A DNA stretch of 64,000 bases from Gordius sp. MW1 (lineage: Eukaryota; Nematomorpha; Gordioida; Gordea; Gordiidae). How positions within the stretch are numbered: position 1 is the first letter of the stretch; each line of letters starts with the position of its first letter. The stretch covers positions 8,680,001-8,744,000 of the forward strand of contig OZ038532.1 in assembly GCA_964036665.1 (NCBI GenBank), given 5' to 3'. A program made the position numbers and the translations under genes. This document shows, in pieces, positions 1 through 10,889 of this stretch. Under the pieces are notes generated by a model. It had not been told where the DNA came from and made no database searches. It worked only from the letters and a program-made list of their open reading frames with translations.

Positions 1-330
1 TCGAAAACTTTTTTTTCGTTTTTTTTTGACTATTATGAATTTATATCCACTTTTACCGTGTCCTGGCTGCTGACCAATGGAAAAAATGACCATTGGCCAA
101 AATGGGATTCGAAAATTTTTTTTTGTTTTTTTTTACTCTTATGAATTTATATCCACTTTTACCGTGTGCTGGCTGCTGACCAATGGAAAAAAATGACCAT
201 TGGCCAAAGTGAGCATCAAATTTTTTTTTCCGTTTTTTTTGGCTATCATTGACTTATAGAGTATCTGTTGGTACTGACCAATAGAGAAAAAGTGACCATT
301 GGCCAAATTTTTGATTTTTTTAATTAAAAA
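1..330. repeat. Dyad-containing minisatellite, end of an array
   Basis: Units of roughly 100-120 bp alternate a T-rich tract (TTTTTTGACTATTATG) with GCTGGCTGCTGACCAATGG, an A-rich loop and CCATTGGCCAAAATG. CCAATGG followed by CCATTGG gives every unit a short hairpin. The array runs off the left edge. The same array occurs at 17000-17935 and 49485-50470. Confidence 0.85.
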
Positions 331-1267
331 TTGTTCAAATTCAACAAAAACTTTCTCCCAACAATTCTGCAAATTCTTAACATTGTGTTGTTTTATAATA
401 TATTGTTTGTTAGACCCATAATCACTAAAGGCCATAAAAACTAATGTAATACGCAACTAGATGCAAACACTAAATCTAACCCTAACCATTGCCTATATTA
501 CATTTTGCCTTTATTACATTTTGCCTATAATGGAAAATTTGTATAAATAATTAATTAATCATTAGGCATTTAATACCCCCCTATAGGCATTCTCGCCCCT
601 TCCCACCTTTCTCGCCCATAAATTGCATAGCAAATATGATACATTTATACGAAGTACAGATGAGTCGTCCCCCCTTCCCTTCCCCTCTTCCCTTCCCTTC
701 CCTTCCCTTCCCTTCTCCCCCTTCCCACGAGGGCCGAAGGCCCGAGTTTTTAATTTTTTAATGACGCTTCGAAATATCTTAGGTCATACTGATTCGTGAA
801 ACTACTAAGGATGACTGTGCAAAGGTTCAAACTACTGCAAACTTTATAATGGACTTACCCTCACTTATGTTTGTCATTTTAATAAACCGAAGTCTTATCT
901 GAGAGTTGCTATCTTTATTTTAGGATATTATTAAAAATAGTTTCTTTGTCAATGCAACATAGTATATTGATTATAATAGAAAGTAAAGGGCTAGGAATAT
1001 GTTTAAAGGGTATACCTGGGAGTTTAAACAATGTACAGCATGGCTGCTACCACTACAAGATTTAATCACTCTTAAATATTTATGTGAATTTAAAATGTAA
1101 GAAAGAGCGGATCTAATAAGGAATTCTTTAGTATTTTATGTAATATAAAGTCCAATATTTTTTTATGAAAAACTGGGCTAATAAGAGTTAGCTATTATTA
1201 CATGTTTTTTCTCAAACACCCTGCTTGATTATTTATTGCTAGCCGCGCTTATCTGAATCCTTTAAGG
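331..1267. other. Non-coding spacer with TTACATTTTGCC repeats and a CCCTT microsatellite
   Basis: No credible gene is seen. It contains AAATCTAACCCTAACC followed by repeats of TATTACATTTTGCC (about 465-535). The reverse complement of this motif lies near 15840-15900, so it is an inverted pair across the unit boundary. A (CCCTT)n tract lies at about 666-727, followed by the palindrome GGGCCGAAGGCCC. The rest (728-1267) is AT-rich unique-looking sequence repeated in each unit. Copies are at 17936-18874 and 50471-51419. Confidence 0.7.
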
Positions 1268-1418
1268 CAGTGGTTCTTAACCTTTTTATACACGCGGCCC
1301 CCCCCCCCCCCAAATATTTTATAATTTGTTTGCGGCCCCCCATTTTTCTCATAATAATTTATATTTGTTATATTATCTATAATATATTGATTTTCATTAT
1401 TTTTTCATTTTATTATAT
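1268..1418. mobile_element. hAT element terminus, unit 1 (other end missing)
   Basis: It begins CAGTGGTTCTTAACC, the same terminal inverted repeat as the hAT element at 28586, and follows that element's first ~150 bp closely (GCGGCCCCC tracts, ATTTATATTTGTTA). Homology stops where the LINE begins. No matching right terminus is seen beyond the LINE 5' end, so this is a solo end fused to the LINE 3' end. The same junction is present in all three units. Confidence 0.75.
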
Positions 1419-4400
1419 CTTCTTTATCGTGTTGAAAATCCCACAGACGTGAAGTAAGTTTTTAGCAGCCTCTTCCATCTGAGTCGCGTACATGCCATGC
1501 CAATTTCTCTGTTTGACGTCCATATCCTTTTCGACCAGTCGTTTCCAGGTGGCACGTGGTCTGCCCCTTCCTCTTCTTCCAGGCACGTCCATCTCCAGCG
1601 TTCGCCGTGTGACATCGTCCTCGTCTCTTCGTAATACATGGCCGTACCACCGCAGTCGATTTTCTCTTAAGAAGTCCTTCGTCGCTGTATACCCATCTTT
1701 GTCATCAAGGATTCGTTCGTCATGCGATCCAGCTTGGTGTAGCCTAAGCTCCATCGCACCATTCTCATTTCCGTGGCTTGCAAGAGTTTCTCCTCCGCGG
1801 TGGTTACAGCCCATGTTTCGCTCCCGTAAAGCAAGACCGGTCGCACGATGGTTTTGTACGCCTTGCTTTTCAACCAAATTGGTATCTTTTTGTCACACAT
1901 GACACCGGAGATGCTGCGCCATTTGAGCCATGCTTTCTTAATCCGAGAATGGACTTCGGCGGTACATCCTTCCTCTTGATGTAATAGCGAGCCAAGATAT
2001 GTGAACTTATCAACCTCCGTGTACATTGGACCGTCATTTTTGTGCATTTGCGGACTACCGCTTATCATTTGCATGTAAAACGTTTTCTTCTCGCTGACCT
2101 TTAGACCGAATTCCGAAAAACGTTCTGACCATTTTTTCGCCTGATGAAAAACCCCTTCTCTTGTTTCATCGCATAGGACAATATCATCGGCATATAGCAT
2201 AGTCCAAGGGGCTGGCTTGTGCAAGTCCTTTGTTAATGTATCCATAATTAGATTAAACAAGAATGGGCTTAACGCTGACCCTTGATGTAGTCCAATCATT
2301 ATTCGGAAGGGTTTCGTTTCTCCTACGGTAGTCCTAACAGATGCAACCGCGCCATTATACATTTCCTTGATAAGTCGAACATATCCTTCGGGTATATTTC
2401 TGGCTCTAAGGGACCACCATATTAAGTCTCTCGGAACCGTATCGTAGGCCTTTTCTAAATCGATGAAGACCATGTGTAAGTTCTTTCTTATGTCGCCATA
2501 TTTTTCCATCGTCTGCTTCAACGCAAAGATTGGATCCATCGTTGATTTACCGGCCACGAATCCAACCTCATTGGGCGAGAGACAAACTTTGTCATTGAGC
2601 CTTTTCACTAGCACCCTTTCTAGTAGTTTTAGTGAGTGGCAGGTCAACTTGATACCTCTAAAGTTGCCACATTCCTGCGCGTCTCCTTTGCCTTTGTATA
2701 TGGGTATGATCGTACTTTCCCTCCATTGGTCAGGGATACGACTCTCATACAGCATAGCGTTAAATATGCCTGTCATTATGTCGATTCCTTCTCCTTTGCA
2801 CCCAAGCCAAGCTTCGATCGGTAAATCATCGGGACGTAGCGCTTTCCCTTTCCGCATCTTCGTTAGTTGCGCTCCTACTTCATAAGCCTGCAATGGTAAA
2901 ACCAAGTTCGAGTTCGGTTCCACCCTCTCTAGCGGTCTTCTTTCATTTGTTTTGTTCATCATATTTTGGAAATAATCTTTCCATCTTTTGATGACTTTTT
3001 TCGGTTTGCACAACGCTCGTCCCTCTTCGCTTTTAATGAGATTCAGTGTCCCGACATCTCGACTTTTTTTCTCCCTGATCTTTGCGAGTTTATACATGAC
3101 TATGTCGCCGCCCTTGGTATCGAGCTTGTTTGCCATATCGGTGTAAGCCTCGTTCCTCGCTATCGCAACCGCTATCTTAGCTTTGCGTTTCGCTTCACGA
3201 TATGCCACGTAGTCTTCTCCTTTCTTCGTTTTGTACCATCGTAGGTACAACGCCTTCTTTTCTTCTATAGCCTCTTTGACCGAGTCATTCCACCACCATA
3301 GTTCACGCTTGTGAGCTCTGCCGCCCTTAGTTCGTCCCAAGATTTGAAAGGCCGTTTCCTTTAGAACATTTGCAACGGTGTCCCACCTTTTGTTAATGTC
3401 GCCCCCCAAGCCTGCAACCTTCAAGAGCGGAGTTGCTCGAGCGTAAAACATTTCATTTGCGCGATCATCCTTAAGCTTTTCGTACTTTGTCCTTGGTGTG
3501 TAGACTTTTCTCCTTTCGGGAAAAATCTTTCTTGCTATATCGAGGACAACTGGCCGATGTTGCTTGGCGATTTCTTCCCCCGGTATAACCTTGCAATCTT
3601 TAACTTGCCACAAATTTTTGCGCTTCACTAGGATGTAGTCGACCTGTGTAAGGTGATCCCCACTGCTGTACGTCGCTAAATGTTCGGTACGCTTCTGAAA
3701 GAAGGTATTCACAATGGCCATATCGTAAGCTTGCGCCATCTGTAGTAACTTCTCTCCCTCTTTATTCTTCACCCCATAGCCATGCCCGCCGTGATTTCGT
3801 TCGTACACGCCCCTTTCTTTCCCAACGTGCCCATTAAAATCTGCTCCGATGATAAGATTCTCGTCAGGCTTCACGTAGCGTATTTTTTTTTCGAGCTTCT
3901 CATAGAATTCGTCCTTCTAATTTTCGGACCATATAACCTGGGGCGAATACGCACAAATAACATTGACAAGGCCGCCTTGATCCGCCAACTTTATGGACAT
4001 CAATCTATCCGAGCATCGTTTGACTTCGACTACCTTGTCCTTAAAGAAATCGCTAAGTATTATATCGACCCCGTTCTTCCGTGATGGGGAACCCGAGTAG
4101 TATAGCTTGTAACCATCTCCTAGCTCCCTGGCTTTTGTTCCATGCGACCGCGTTTCTTGTAGACACGCTATGTGTATTCTTCGCCCTTTTAGCATCTGCG
4201 CAACCTCAATGCTCTTCCCCGTCAGCGTGCCCACATTCCAGCAGGCCACTTTTGTCCGTTCGACAACTAGATTCCTTAACCGCCTTCGTTGTGAGTGAGG
4301 CGGTAACCCTTGTATACTTTTCACATTGCACGGGCGGATGATGCAATGCGCGTCGTTTGGGGAGGACGCCCTAGAATTCTGGTATAAGTCGTAATTGAAG

Positions 4401-4590
4401 CTGCCATGTTGTTTGGAGTTGCTTTTTTACAGTCGGCTTCCGACCGGACGCCAACCCTCCACTTTTTTCACACGGACTTGGGACAGTCGTTGGTAGTGTA
4501 TGATGCATTCTGAACCGCGAAACGGAAATACTAAAAAAAAATAAAACTTCACTCTTTTTAATGCGCAAAATAGGTTAAAAAAAGATGGTG
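1413..4590 (-). mobile_element. RTE-like LINE, unit 1 (inactive)
   Basis: This is a non-LTR retrotransposon with one long ORF: an apurinic endonuclease domain followed by reverse transcriptase. The endonuclease shows CWNVGTLTG, a CLQETR motif (4150-4200), GADFNGHVG and QHRPVV. The RT shows [20 protein letters not shown] and the catalytic YADD near 2185. The C-terminus has RLRWYGHVLRR and GRRGRGRPRATW, common in RTE-clade proteins. Inactivation: an in-frame TAG at 3917-3919 between the endonuclease halves (shared by all units), a one-base frameshift near 1690 (GTCGCTGTATACC here, GTCGCTTGTATACC elsewhere), and an indel near the start codon (4385-4395). The largest open piece is 735 codons (1667-3874). 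The 5' end, before the MITE at 4614, is approximate. Confidence 0.88.
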
Positions 4591-4613
4591 AATGTCAGAT
4601 AGACAATCAGGAT

Positions 4614-4788
4614 TAGAGACCTGGCCTGCTCGTAATAAAAAAATTTAAAAGCGCGTGGCCGTCAAAATATCAAATCCGAGCCCGGTAGGTCATACTAAGG
4701 CCTGTCCAGGCCACACCCGTTGTTTATTATAAAGCAGAAGCTCGTCCAAGCCTAGCCCGCGGGCCAGACCGAGTCGTGCAGGTCTCTG
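4614..4788. mobile_element. hAT MITE (175 bp), unit 1
   Basis: The ends are TAGAGACCTGG and GCAGGTCTCTG, an imperfect inverted repeat. It is flanked by the perfect 8-bp duplication ATCAGGAT at 4606-4613 and 4789-4796. The length, GC-rich interior and 8-bp duplication fit a non-autonomous hAT element. It has no coding capacity. Confidence 0.85.
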
Positions 4789-4796
4789 ATCAGGAT

Positions 4797-5427
4797 ATAT
4801 TGCAAACTTCACAGTTTTAATGATAGGTTATTTAAATTAACTAATGTTTATAGCTTTCACCAAATATTCTCTAGTGCCTGGCAGTGGAATCTTCATTGTA
4901 CCATACCTTTGATTGGAGGTTGCATTTAAATTATATTTAGAATAATTATTTCATACATTAACTTATATAATGCTACAATGATCACCATTTAAAATGTGGA
5001 TGGCAACATAAAAGTTAATTTAACTCTAGACATGTTTATTCCTAAGCTAGTTGTTTTAACTTGAGAAAATTTACGTTTTATTTATTTTAAAAATTATTTA
5101 TAAGGAATAATCAATAACAGTAAAAAGTTAATTATTTTATGCTTATAAAAAGCGCTAAGTATTTTTTGGGAAGTCATTTTAATATGCTTAGTTCTATTGA
5201 TTAAATGTTTTTTTTTGTTTTTATAGAAATAAAATACAAAAATAGATTTGTAATAGAGTAGAAAGAGTTTATTCTTGTTTTTATGCTTATCAATAAATGG
5301 GAGATTTTTATGAAAATTTAGATTGATACAATTAGTTTATTAATTTATTCGTAAATAGATACTCCGCATTTTCTTATAAGGCCTATCTATAAAATATCGT
5401 TTATTTTTGGCCTTTATATATATATAA
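4797..5427. other. AT-rich intergenic sequence
   Basis: About 630 bp separate the small hAT MITE from the Mutator-like element. No ORF, repeat array or RNA gene could be supported. It is conserved at 25848-26478 and 54941-55561 with scattered substitutions. Confidence 0.6.
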
Positions 5428-6039
5428 GAGAACAAATTATTGTGCTCAGTAATGAATTCATTTTTAGCTCAGTAGAATATTCAAATGCTCAGTAGAATAA
5501 ACAAATGCTTAGTAGAATAATTAAATGCTCAGTTGAATAATTAAATTCTCAGTAAATAATTTAATGTTCAGTAATTTAAGTATTTGTTCAGTATAATATT
5601 CATTTGCTCAGTTTTTTTTTAAAATCTTGCTCAGTAATTTTTTTATTTATGCAAAGTAACTAAGAATTAGCTTTTTAAAAAAAATCCTAGAGCGAGATTC
5701 GAACCCAAGATATCTAAGAAAGAGTTTTGCGTGTTTCCCATGGAGTCAAAGTGCTCGCTTGAAAAATGGTTTATTTTTGTTTATATGTTAATTAAAATAA
5801 ATTTTATTTCATAAACTACTTCATATTTGGCGCTTATTTTAAATTCAACTTGATGAACTCGGAAGCTACATTTTCTGTTTATCAAACTCAGGAACCTTAT
5901 GAATCTGACAGAGAAGAAGTTGTTGTAGATAAAAAACAGAATTGCCACGTAAACGCACCAATAAAGAAGATTGCCACCTATGAAAATGCAGAAGAAGCTA
6001 AAACTTTTGTGGATAAAGCCTGGGGCTATTGGTACAAGA
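5428..6039 (+). mobile_element. Mutator-like element, unit 1 (left end only)
   Basis: It starts GAGAACAAATTATTGTGCTCAG after TATATATAA, exactly as in units 2 and 3. The left end is an array of ~20-bp repeats with core TGCTCAGTA (5440-5640), followed by a tRNA-like sequence and the first ~62 codons of the transposase. It stops at 6039, where a deletion joins it to the interior of the GC-rich hAT MITE. About 2.2 kb present in unit 3 (approximately 56175-58375) is missing. Confidence 0.82.
5686..5761 (-). other. tRNA-like sequence inside Mutator-like element, unit 1
   Basis: Read on the minus strand, it has a good B-box-like GGGTTCGAATC (5695-5706) and a weak A-box-like GACTCCATGGG upstream at normal tRNA spacing. 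An outer AGCGAG/CTCGCT pairing is possible. The cloverleaf is poor (weak anticodon stem), so this is a tRNA-derived or pol III promoter-like relic rather than a functional tRNA gene. Confidence 0.45.
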
Positions 6040-6125
6040 CAATCGGGCCTTGGGCTAGTGTTGGGCCTGATGAGGCGGCCCGACTTAAGGCCCGAGCCCG
6101 GCCCGATATGACTAAAGCAAACTAA
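5853..6125 (+). pseudogene. Chimeric ORF: MULE transposase N-terminus fused to MITE sequence
   Basis: The first ~62 residues (starting MNSEATFSVYQ, with the ATYENAEEAKTFVDKAWGYW block) match the start of the FLYWCH/WRKY-type zinc-finger region of the Mutator-like transposase in unit 2. At 6039/6040 the deletion switches the frame into the GC-rich hAT MITE, giving an artificial tail that ends at 6125. The zinc-binding Cys and His residues lie after the breakpoint and are lost. It is open by chance, and no function is proposed. Confidence 0.8.
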
Positions 6126-6656
6126 TCTTTTATAAAATATGATTTAAACAAACAACTCGATATTAAATAATTATATATAGCTCCAAGCTTCCGTTTTTCC
6201 CCCTGTCTATAATATTTTAATCTAGATTGCAAATCTTATTCTAGTATTTAAATAAATTTACAGTGACTATTACTTTAGAAATAAACAAGGAAATTTGTTA
6301 AAAAGTATTTTATTTGGGACTGTTAGATAAAAATTATTTTATAAAGTTAGATTTCCAGTTTTAAATTATTGGCTGAATAAATTGTAGCGAGTGAAAATTA
6401 AAATTTTATTTCAAACTTATCCTAGTTGTAAATTACGATTGATAACAATTTAATGCATTATGTATCTATATGGTAAAATAATTTTCAAAAATTTTAAAAT
6501 AAATTTATGAAAATTTTTTATTTGAAAAATCGGGTCGTCGGGTCGGGCCAAAAATAAGAAAGTTGTTCGGGCTCAGCCCGGGCTCGGGCAAAATAAAAAC
6601 TGAGACGTCGCGCTCGGGCCGGGCTCGGGCAAAAAAAAATCATTTTGCAGGGCTCA
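6040..6656. mobile_element. GC-rich hAT MITE, unit 1 (left end deleted)
   Basis: The interior and right end match 30839-32784 (without the Helitron) and 58319-58992. They are rich in GGCCCGAGCCCGGCCC-type stretches and end TGCAGGGCTC before a G run. The left terminus TAGAGCCCTGCACGGGCC was removed by the deletion that also truncated the Mutator-like element. Confidence 0.8.
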
Positions 6657-8351
6657 AGGGGGGGGGGGGGGGAATACGGGAAATCCCCCCCCCCCCCCCT
6701 GTTTTTGATTAATAACTATTAAATGGGTTAAAGTATTATAGTTTAGTTACATCAATGACTTTAAGATAGTTATAAAAACCTAGAAACATAATATATACAT
6801 CTAATTTTTTTAATTTAATTTTTGACAAAAATGCGTTGTAAAATTTTTTTTTGCCAGATTTCCCCCCCCCCCCCCCCGCCCCCCGTGATAATCCTGGCTC
6901 CGCGCCGGAAAAAAACTGAAACTAACAAATTATTAATAAACTTAGCATTTGATTATAAAACTAAGATAGTTTAAAAACTTAGCAATCAAGTAAATTAATA
7001 AAGCTTTGCATCATGAATATAAAAATTATCATTTATTTTAGTAATAATTTATATTCGCGAATGAATGTCAAAGCCTGTCGCACTTTTAGTAAGGAGTTGT
7101 AATTAAGACATTACGGTTTAAATTATTACTTGCCTATTATTAAAACCTGACACTATGAAAATTTCATTTGATAAATTGGATAAATTTATTTAACTATAAA
7201 TAAATAAACATTAAAAGTTTACCTTTAGTTAAATAATTATACGGGGTAACAATTTTTAAAAAAATATATTCTTATATAAGGCTGAAGTAAAAAATTATTT
7301 AATACTTTTATTTTTGCTTTATTACATATACTTAGAGATTTAATAATAATATCTTATATTACAAAATGCGGATTGTTTTAAATTTAGTCTACACATAAGC
7401 TCATTTAATTTGTATTATTAATATAAAAACGTCAAATAGAAAATATTTCCTAATTAAGCGCTATTTTCCCAAAGTCTTTTTTCTCGTGTTTTTCTCAAAT
7501 TTCTGTGTTTTTTTCGATAACTCTGTTTCATCCATAATTTCAGGGAAAAAATTCATTTCTAAAATTCAGTATATTGTTTGTTTTTGGACGTGGGCAATTT
7601 TTAAGCATATATTGCGTCAACCCATACCAATAAATACATAATGATTGATGACAATAATGAAAATCTAATGCGTGGTTTAAAAAATTGAAAATATTTGGTC
7701 CATTAAAATTACTACCTATTAATAAAACAGATTCTACTTAAGTTCCAAGAATCAGTTGTGTTGTATACCTGCAATAAAGATTTAGTTACTATATGGTTCT
7801 TTATTTTTATCACAAAAAATAAGATAACATGAGAGTGTTAGAAAAATTCTTATTTTTAACTAAACTTTTAATAATATGATTAGCTAACTCAGATTTAAAT
7901 AATAAATAAAAAGATAACTTTCGTAGAAATTAATTAATAGCGGACATAATACATCCCAAGTGACTACTTAAAATTAATACGTTTTGGTTTTTTAAGAATT
8001 GCCGAATTAAAGCATAATTTTTAAGAAAAGGCAGTATGGCAATGTAGGATTAAATATTATAATTATTTAGGTTCGATACTTGGCCAATCAGTATGCTTGT
8101 AATAAATTAAATCATTTATGAACATGCTAGTTAAAAAATAGGTTTATGTTTTTATTGCTAAACATGAATTAATATTTCTAGTTATAATAAATTAATCATA
8201 TTACAAAAATATTAATAACGCGATCACCTAAAAATACATTACATCATTTAATTTCTTTATATAATATAATAAGGAAAGAAAATGCTTATTTGCGAGCTAA
8301 AGCGTTTTATTTAAATACATATTATATGATAAATGGTTAAAAGCATATAGA
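6657..8351. other. Homopolymer-flanked AT-rich intergenic region, unit 1
   Basis: It opens with a G run (about 6658-6672), GAATACGGGAAAT and a C run (about 6686-6699), so G and C tracts face each other. A second long C run lies near 6860-6885, followed by CCTGGCTCCGCGCCGG. From about 6910 to 8351 the sequence is AT-rich with no supportable gene. Homologous regions at 32785-34450 and 58993-60660 differ mainly in run length and small indels. Confidence 0.65.
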
Positions 8352-9419
8352 TTATAGCTTAATAAAAATTTGGCAAAATTTTAGCCACAAGTTTTTATCG
8401 ACATAGACATATCCAATGAAAAAGGTAGAATATTTTATCTGATCTAATGTGTAAACCAATAAACCAGATTCTTTGAATGTACGGAAGAATTTGCTAGTTA
8501 AGTGGTAACTAGAATTTGACACAATTTTAATCCAAATTCTTATTATGAGTGGAATATTCAAAAAAAAGTAGGCTGTCACTATAATTATAAAAACAACATG
8601 TTTCTTTGACAATGATTGAACATTTAAAGGCGTTTCGTTGTCCGGATGTATTTGTAAGCTATGTCTTATGCGATATCTTAGTAAACTCATAAACAAAAAA
8701 ACATCATGATAAAAGTTGCTATGGCAGAAATTAAATACATCTGTATATTTGATGCCGTTATAAAAAAGAAAGCGTTCAGATGTGGCTTTTCCAAGGACCT
8801 CAATGTCACATTGAATAAGTCTGAGTTGATAAATTAGACTAGAGGGCTCACTAGTACTACAGGGCACGGAATGCAATACTTGATAATCGGGTATGTTTAA
8901 TATAAGTGCAAATAAGGTGGTATAGAGAAAGTAGCTGTATAGGCATGAATCCCGAATCCGATTTATTAACATGGGATAGGATATTATCATAAAACGATCT
9001 GCAAAATAAGCCGGGATTATAATGTGGCACGTATGAACTGCAGTGTTTCTGCCAATAGAAATTAAACGACTTAATAATAACCTAGTCCCACAATTTTCGA
9101 AGGAGGATCTCTTTACAATTAGGTGATTCATAACGAGAAAAAAGTTACCTAATGTAGCACAAAGCGTGAAAATATTTAGCCAATTCAATAATGAGTAGGC
9201 TTTGTTGTTTCTTAAGTGCGGCTCAAAGCAGAAAAAATGGCAAACTAAGCCATTAAACATGAGACCGATGAAAATTTCTACCATAAACAAATAAAAGAGA
9301 CTGGTATTTTCGTTATAACGATTGTTTGTTTTGCAAAATGTAACGCTTCCACTAAAATCCACTTCAACTTTGATGAAATGTCTTGAGTAAATGTTATGAG
9401 TAATGTTGACAGAATTCAT
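8352..9419 (-). pseudogene. Receptor A, unit 1: seven-helix receptor with scrambled helix 5
   Basis: This is the homologue of the intact receptor at 60661-61749, starting at the shared ATG at 9419. The frame is open, and stays open further upstream to 9569, but two indels around 8700-8745 (minus 2, then minus 1 relative to unit 3) put about 14 residues of helix 5 out of frame before restoring it. The hydrophobic ISAIATFIMMFFLF segment becomes FCHSNFYHDVFLF. A three-base loss in helix 4 turns YFPIY into YFLY. The C-terminus ends 11 residues earlier than in unit 3. The helix-3 DRF motif, helix 6 and helix 7 remain. A membrane protein with this helix 5 is unlikely to fold as a receptor. Confidence 0.7.
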
Positions 9420-10055
9420 AATTAACAAAAATTGTAATCGAATTTTTAAGGCGTTATTTAGATGGTAGGTGAATTCATTGCCATAAGTAAATGATTTATT
9501 TGAACAATTTCGATACACTCGATTTTTATAATTATTCTTAAAGCTATAACACTTAATTAAAAAACGCATATTGGTTTATATTAAATCTAATGTAAGGATT
9601 GGTTGTGGCCTATAAAGCTAAAAGATTCTCTTTAAAGATAACATAATATCCTGACAGGAAATTATAATTACGACATATTCAAGGTTTGAACTACCTCTAT
9701 GTACATGCCAAGGTTGAATTATAAGCAACCTGGCACTATCTTAGCAATGTATATCGGTTGGCAATAAGAAAAATCGCTCATTATTCACTAACTTTAAATT
9801 ATTCAAAGGCTTTCAATGAATCTGTTTGACCCTGTTTATTAAATAGACACTAGATTAATGGATTTAAAACCTACACTTGATCTTAATCTCAAATCATTGC
9901 TATATAATAAATATTTGAATTTTTATTTTATAATAATAACAATTAATATATCTTTATTTTTAAAAAATACCGCAAGACACTACGAATGCATACGTAGTCA
10001 TTTTAGAATTCTTGTCGATTAGAAATTTGTTAGTAACTTCATAAATACTAATATC
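9420..10055. other. Receptor A upstream region, unit 1
   Basis: AT-rich sequence 5' of receptor A on its own strand, where its promoter and leader should lie. No TATA box or leader exon could be defined with confidence. It is repeated at 35535-36175 and 61750-62385. Confidence 0.5.
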
Positions 10056-10710
10056 GGTTTCAGTCGTTTTTATGAAGTTTACTGCGGTTATTATGACCCA
10101 CATCGTGAAGATATTTAAAAGGTTTGAACGTGAAGTAGGTATCAGGTAGATGTACTACGAATGTGTAAGCTGTAAACGCGGGTGCAAAATTATACATTGA
10201 AATAAAATTGACATACCCTCTCCTTTGGTCAAAATAATTTGGGTCTTGATAGCAAGCCCATAGAAAAAATTTCCAAGATCATAGAAAGAATCCATGGAGA
10301 AAAAATGGAAGGAAAGCGGAAAAAGTTGTAGTCAAGTGTAAACAAGCAATTCAAGGTCTCGGTTAATTTATAAAAGATAATTCGACTATATCCTGGTTAA
10401 AACATTAATTGGTGTATTTGTAATTAAATGCGAATATAAGTGAAAATTAGGTTACAAGATAGAATATAATTTTTGTTATTTTTTCACAATACGAAGTTAT
10501 TGTATTATAAATTTTTATAAATCAACAACATAACTTGTAATAAGCACATTTTCCTAATACACCCATAAAGCTTGATATGTTGCTCAGGACCTAGGTTAAA
10601 GCCAGACTGTAAAATGTTTTCCCATCGGCCGAATCCATTTGTTTTTATTTTTGTAAAACGAGCCCTGCTTGATGCCAATGTTCATCCTTTGGGATTACAC
10701 CAAAGAATTT
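10056..10710 (-). pseudogene. Unidentified coding-like relic upstream of receptor A, unit 1
   Basis: Two minus-strand blocks read as protein but match no family I recognise. The first (about 10060-10290) reads LWACYQDPNYFDQRRGY, then MYNFAPAFTAYTFVVHLPDT and FTFKPFKYLHD. The second (about 10565-10680) reads RWENILQSGFNLGPEQHIKL. Both occur in all units. They are interrupted by frameshifts, and the ~250 bp between them could be intron or decay. They could be exons of one degenerate host gene or part of an old transposon. The opposite strand of the second block is also open (76 codons), so the strand choice is an inference. Confidence 0.35.
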
Positions 10711-10889
10711 CAGATAATCAACACGAAAAGACGATGCCTTTGCAATTTAAAAATCTGTTTAACTATGAATTATTCAAGATGTTAGTATCAAAAGTTTGTT
10801 AAAAAATACTAGTGGGACTCGAATTGTAGCTTGTAGTAGATATAATGCCTGAGAGCCGTCGTTGGGAGCATGAGAGCAGCTTTGTTTGG

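Noticed and set aside
1492..4341. Several + strand ORFs of 60-140 codons over the LINE
   Set aside because: They are antisense shadows of the LINE reading frame, repeat in all three LINE copies, and show no domain.
5686..5761. Functional tRNA gene
   Set aside because: The A box is weak, the anticodon stem has mismatches, and the base before the likely anticodon is not T. It is kept only as a tRNA-like sequence.
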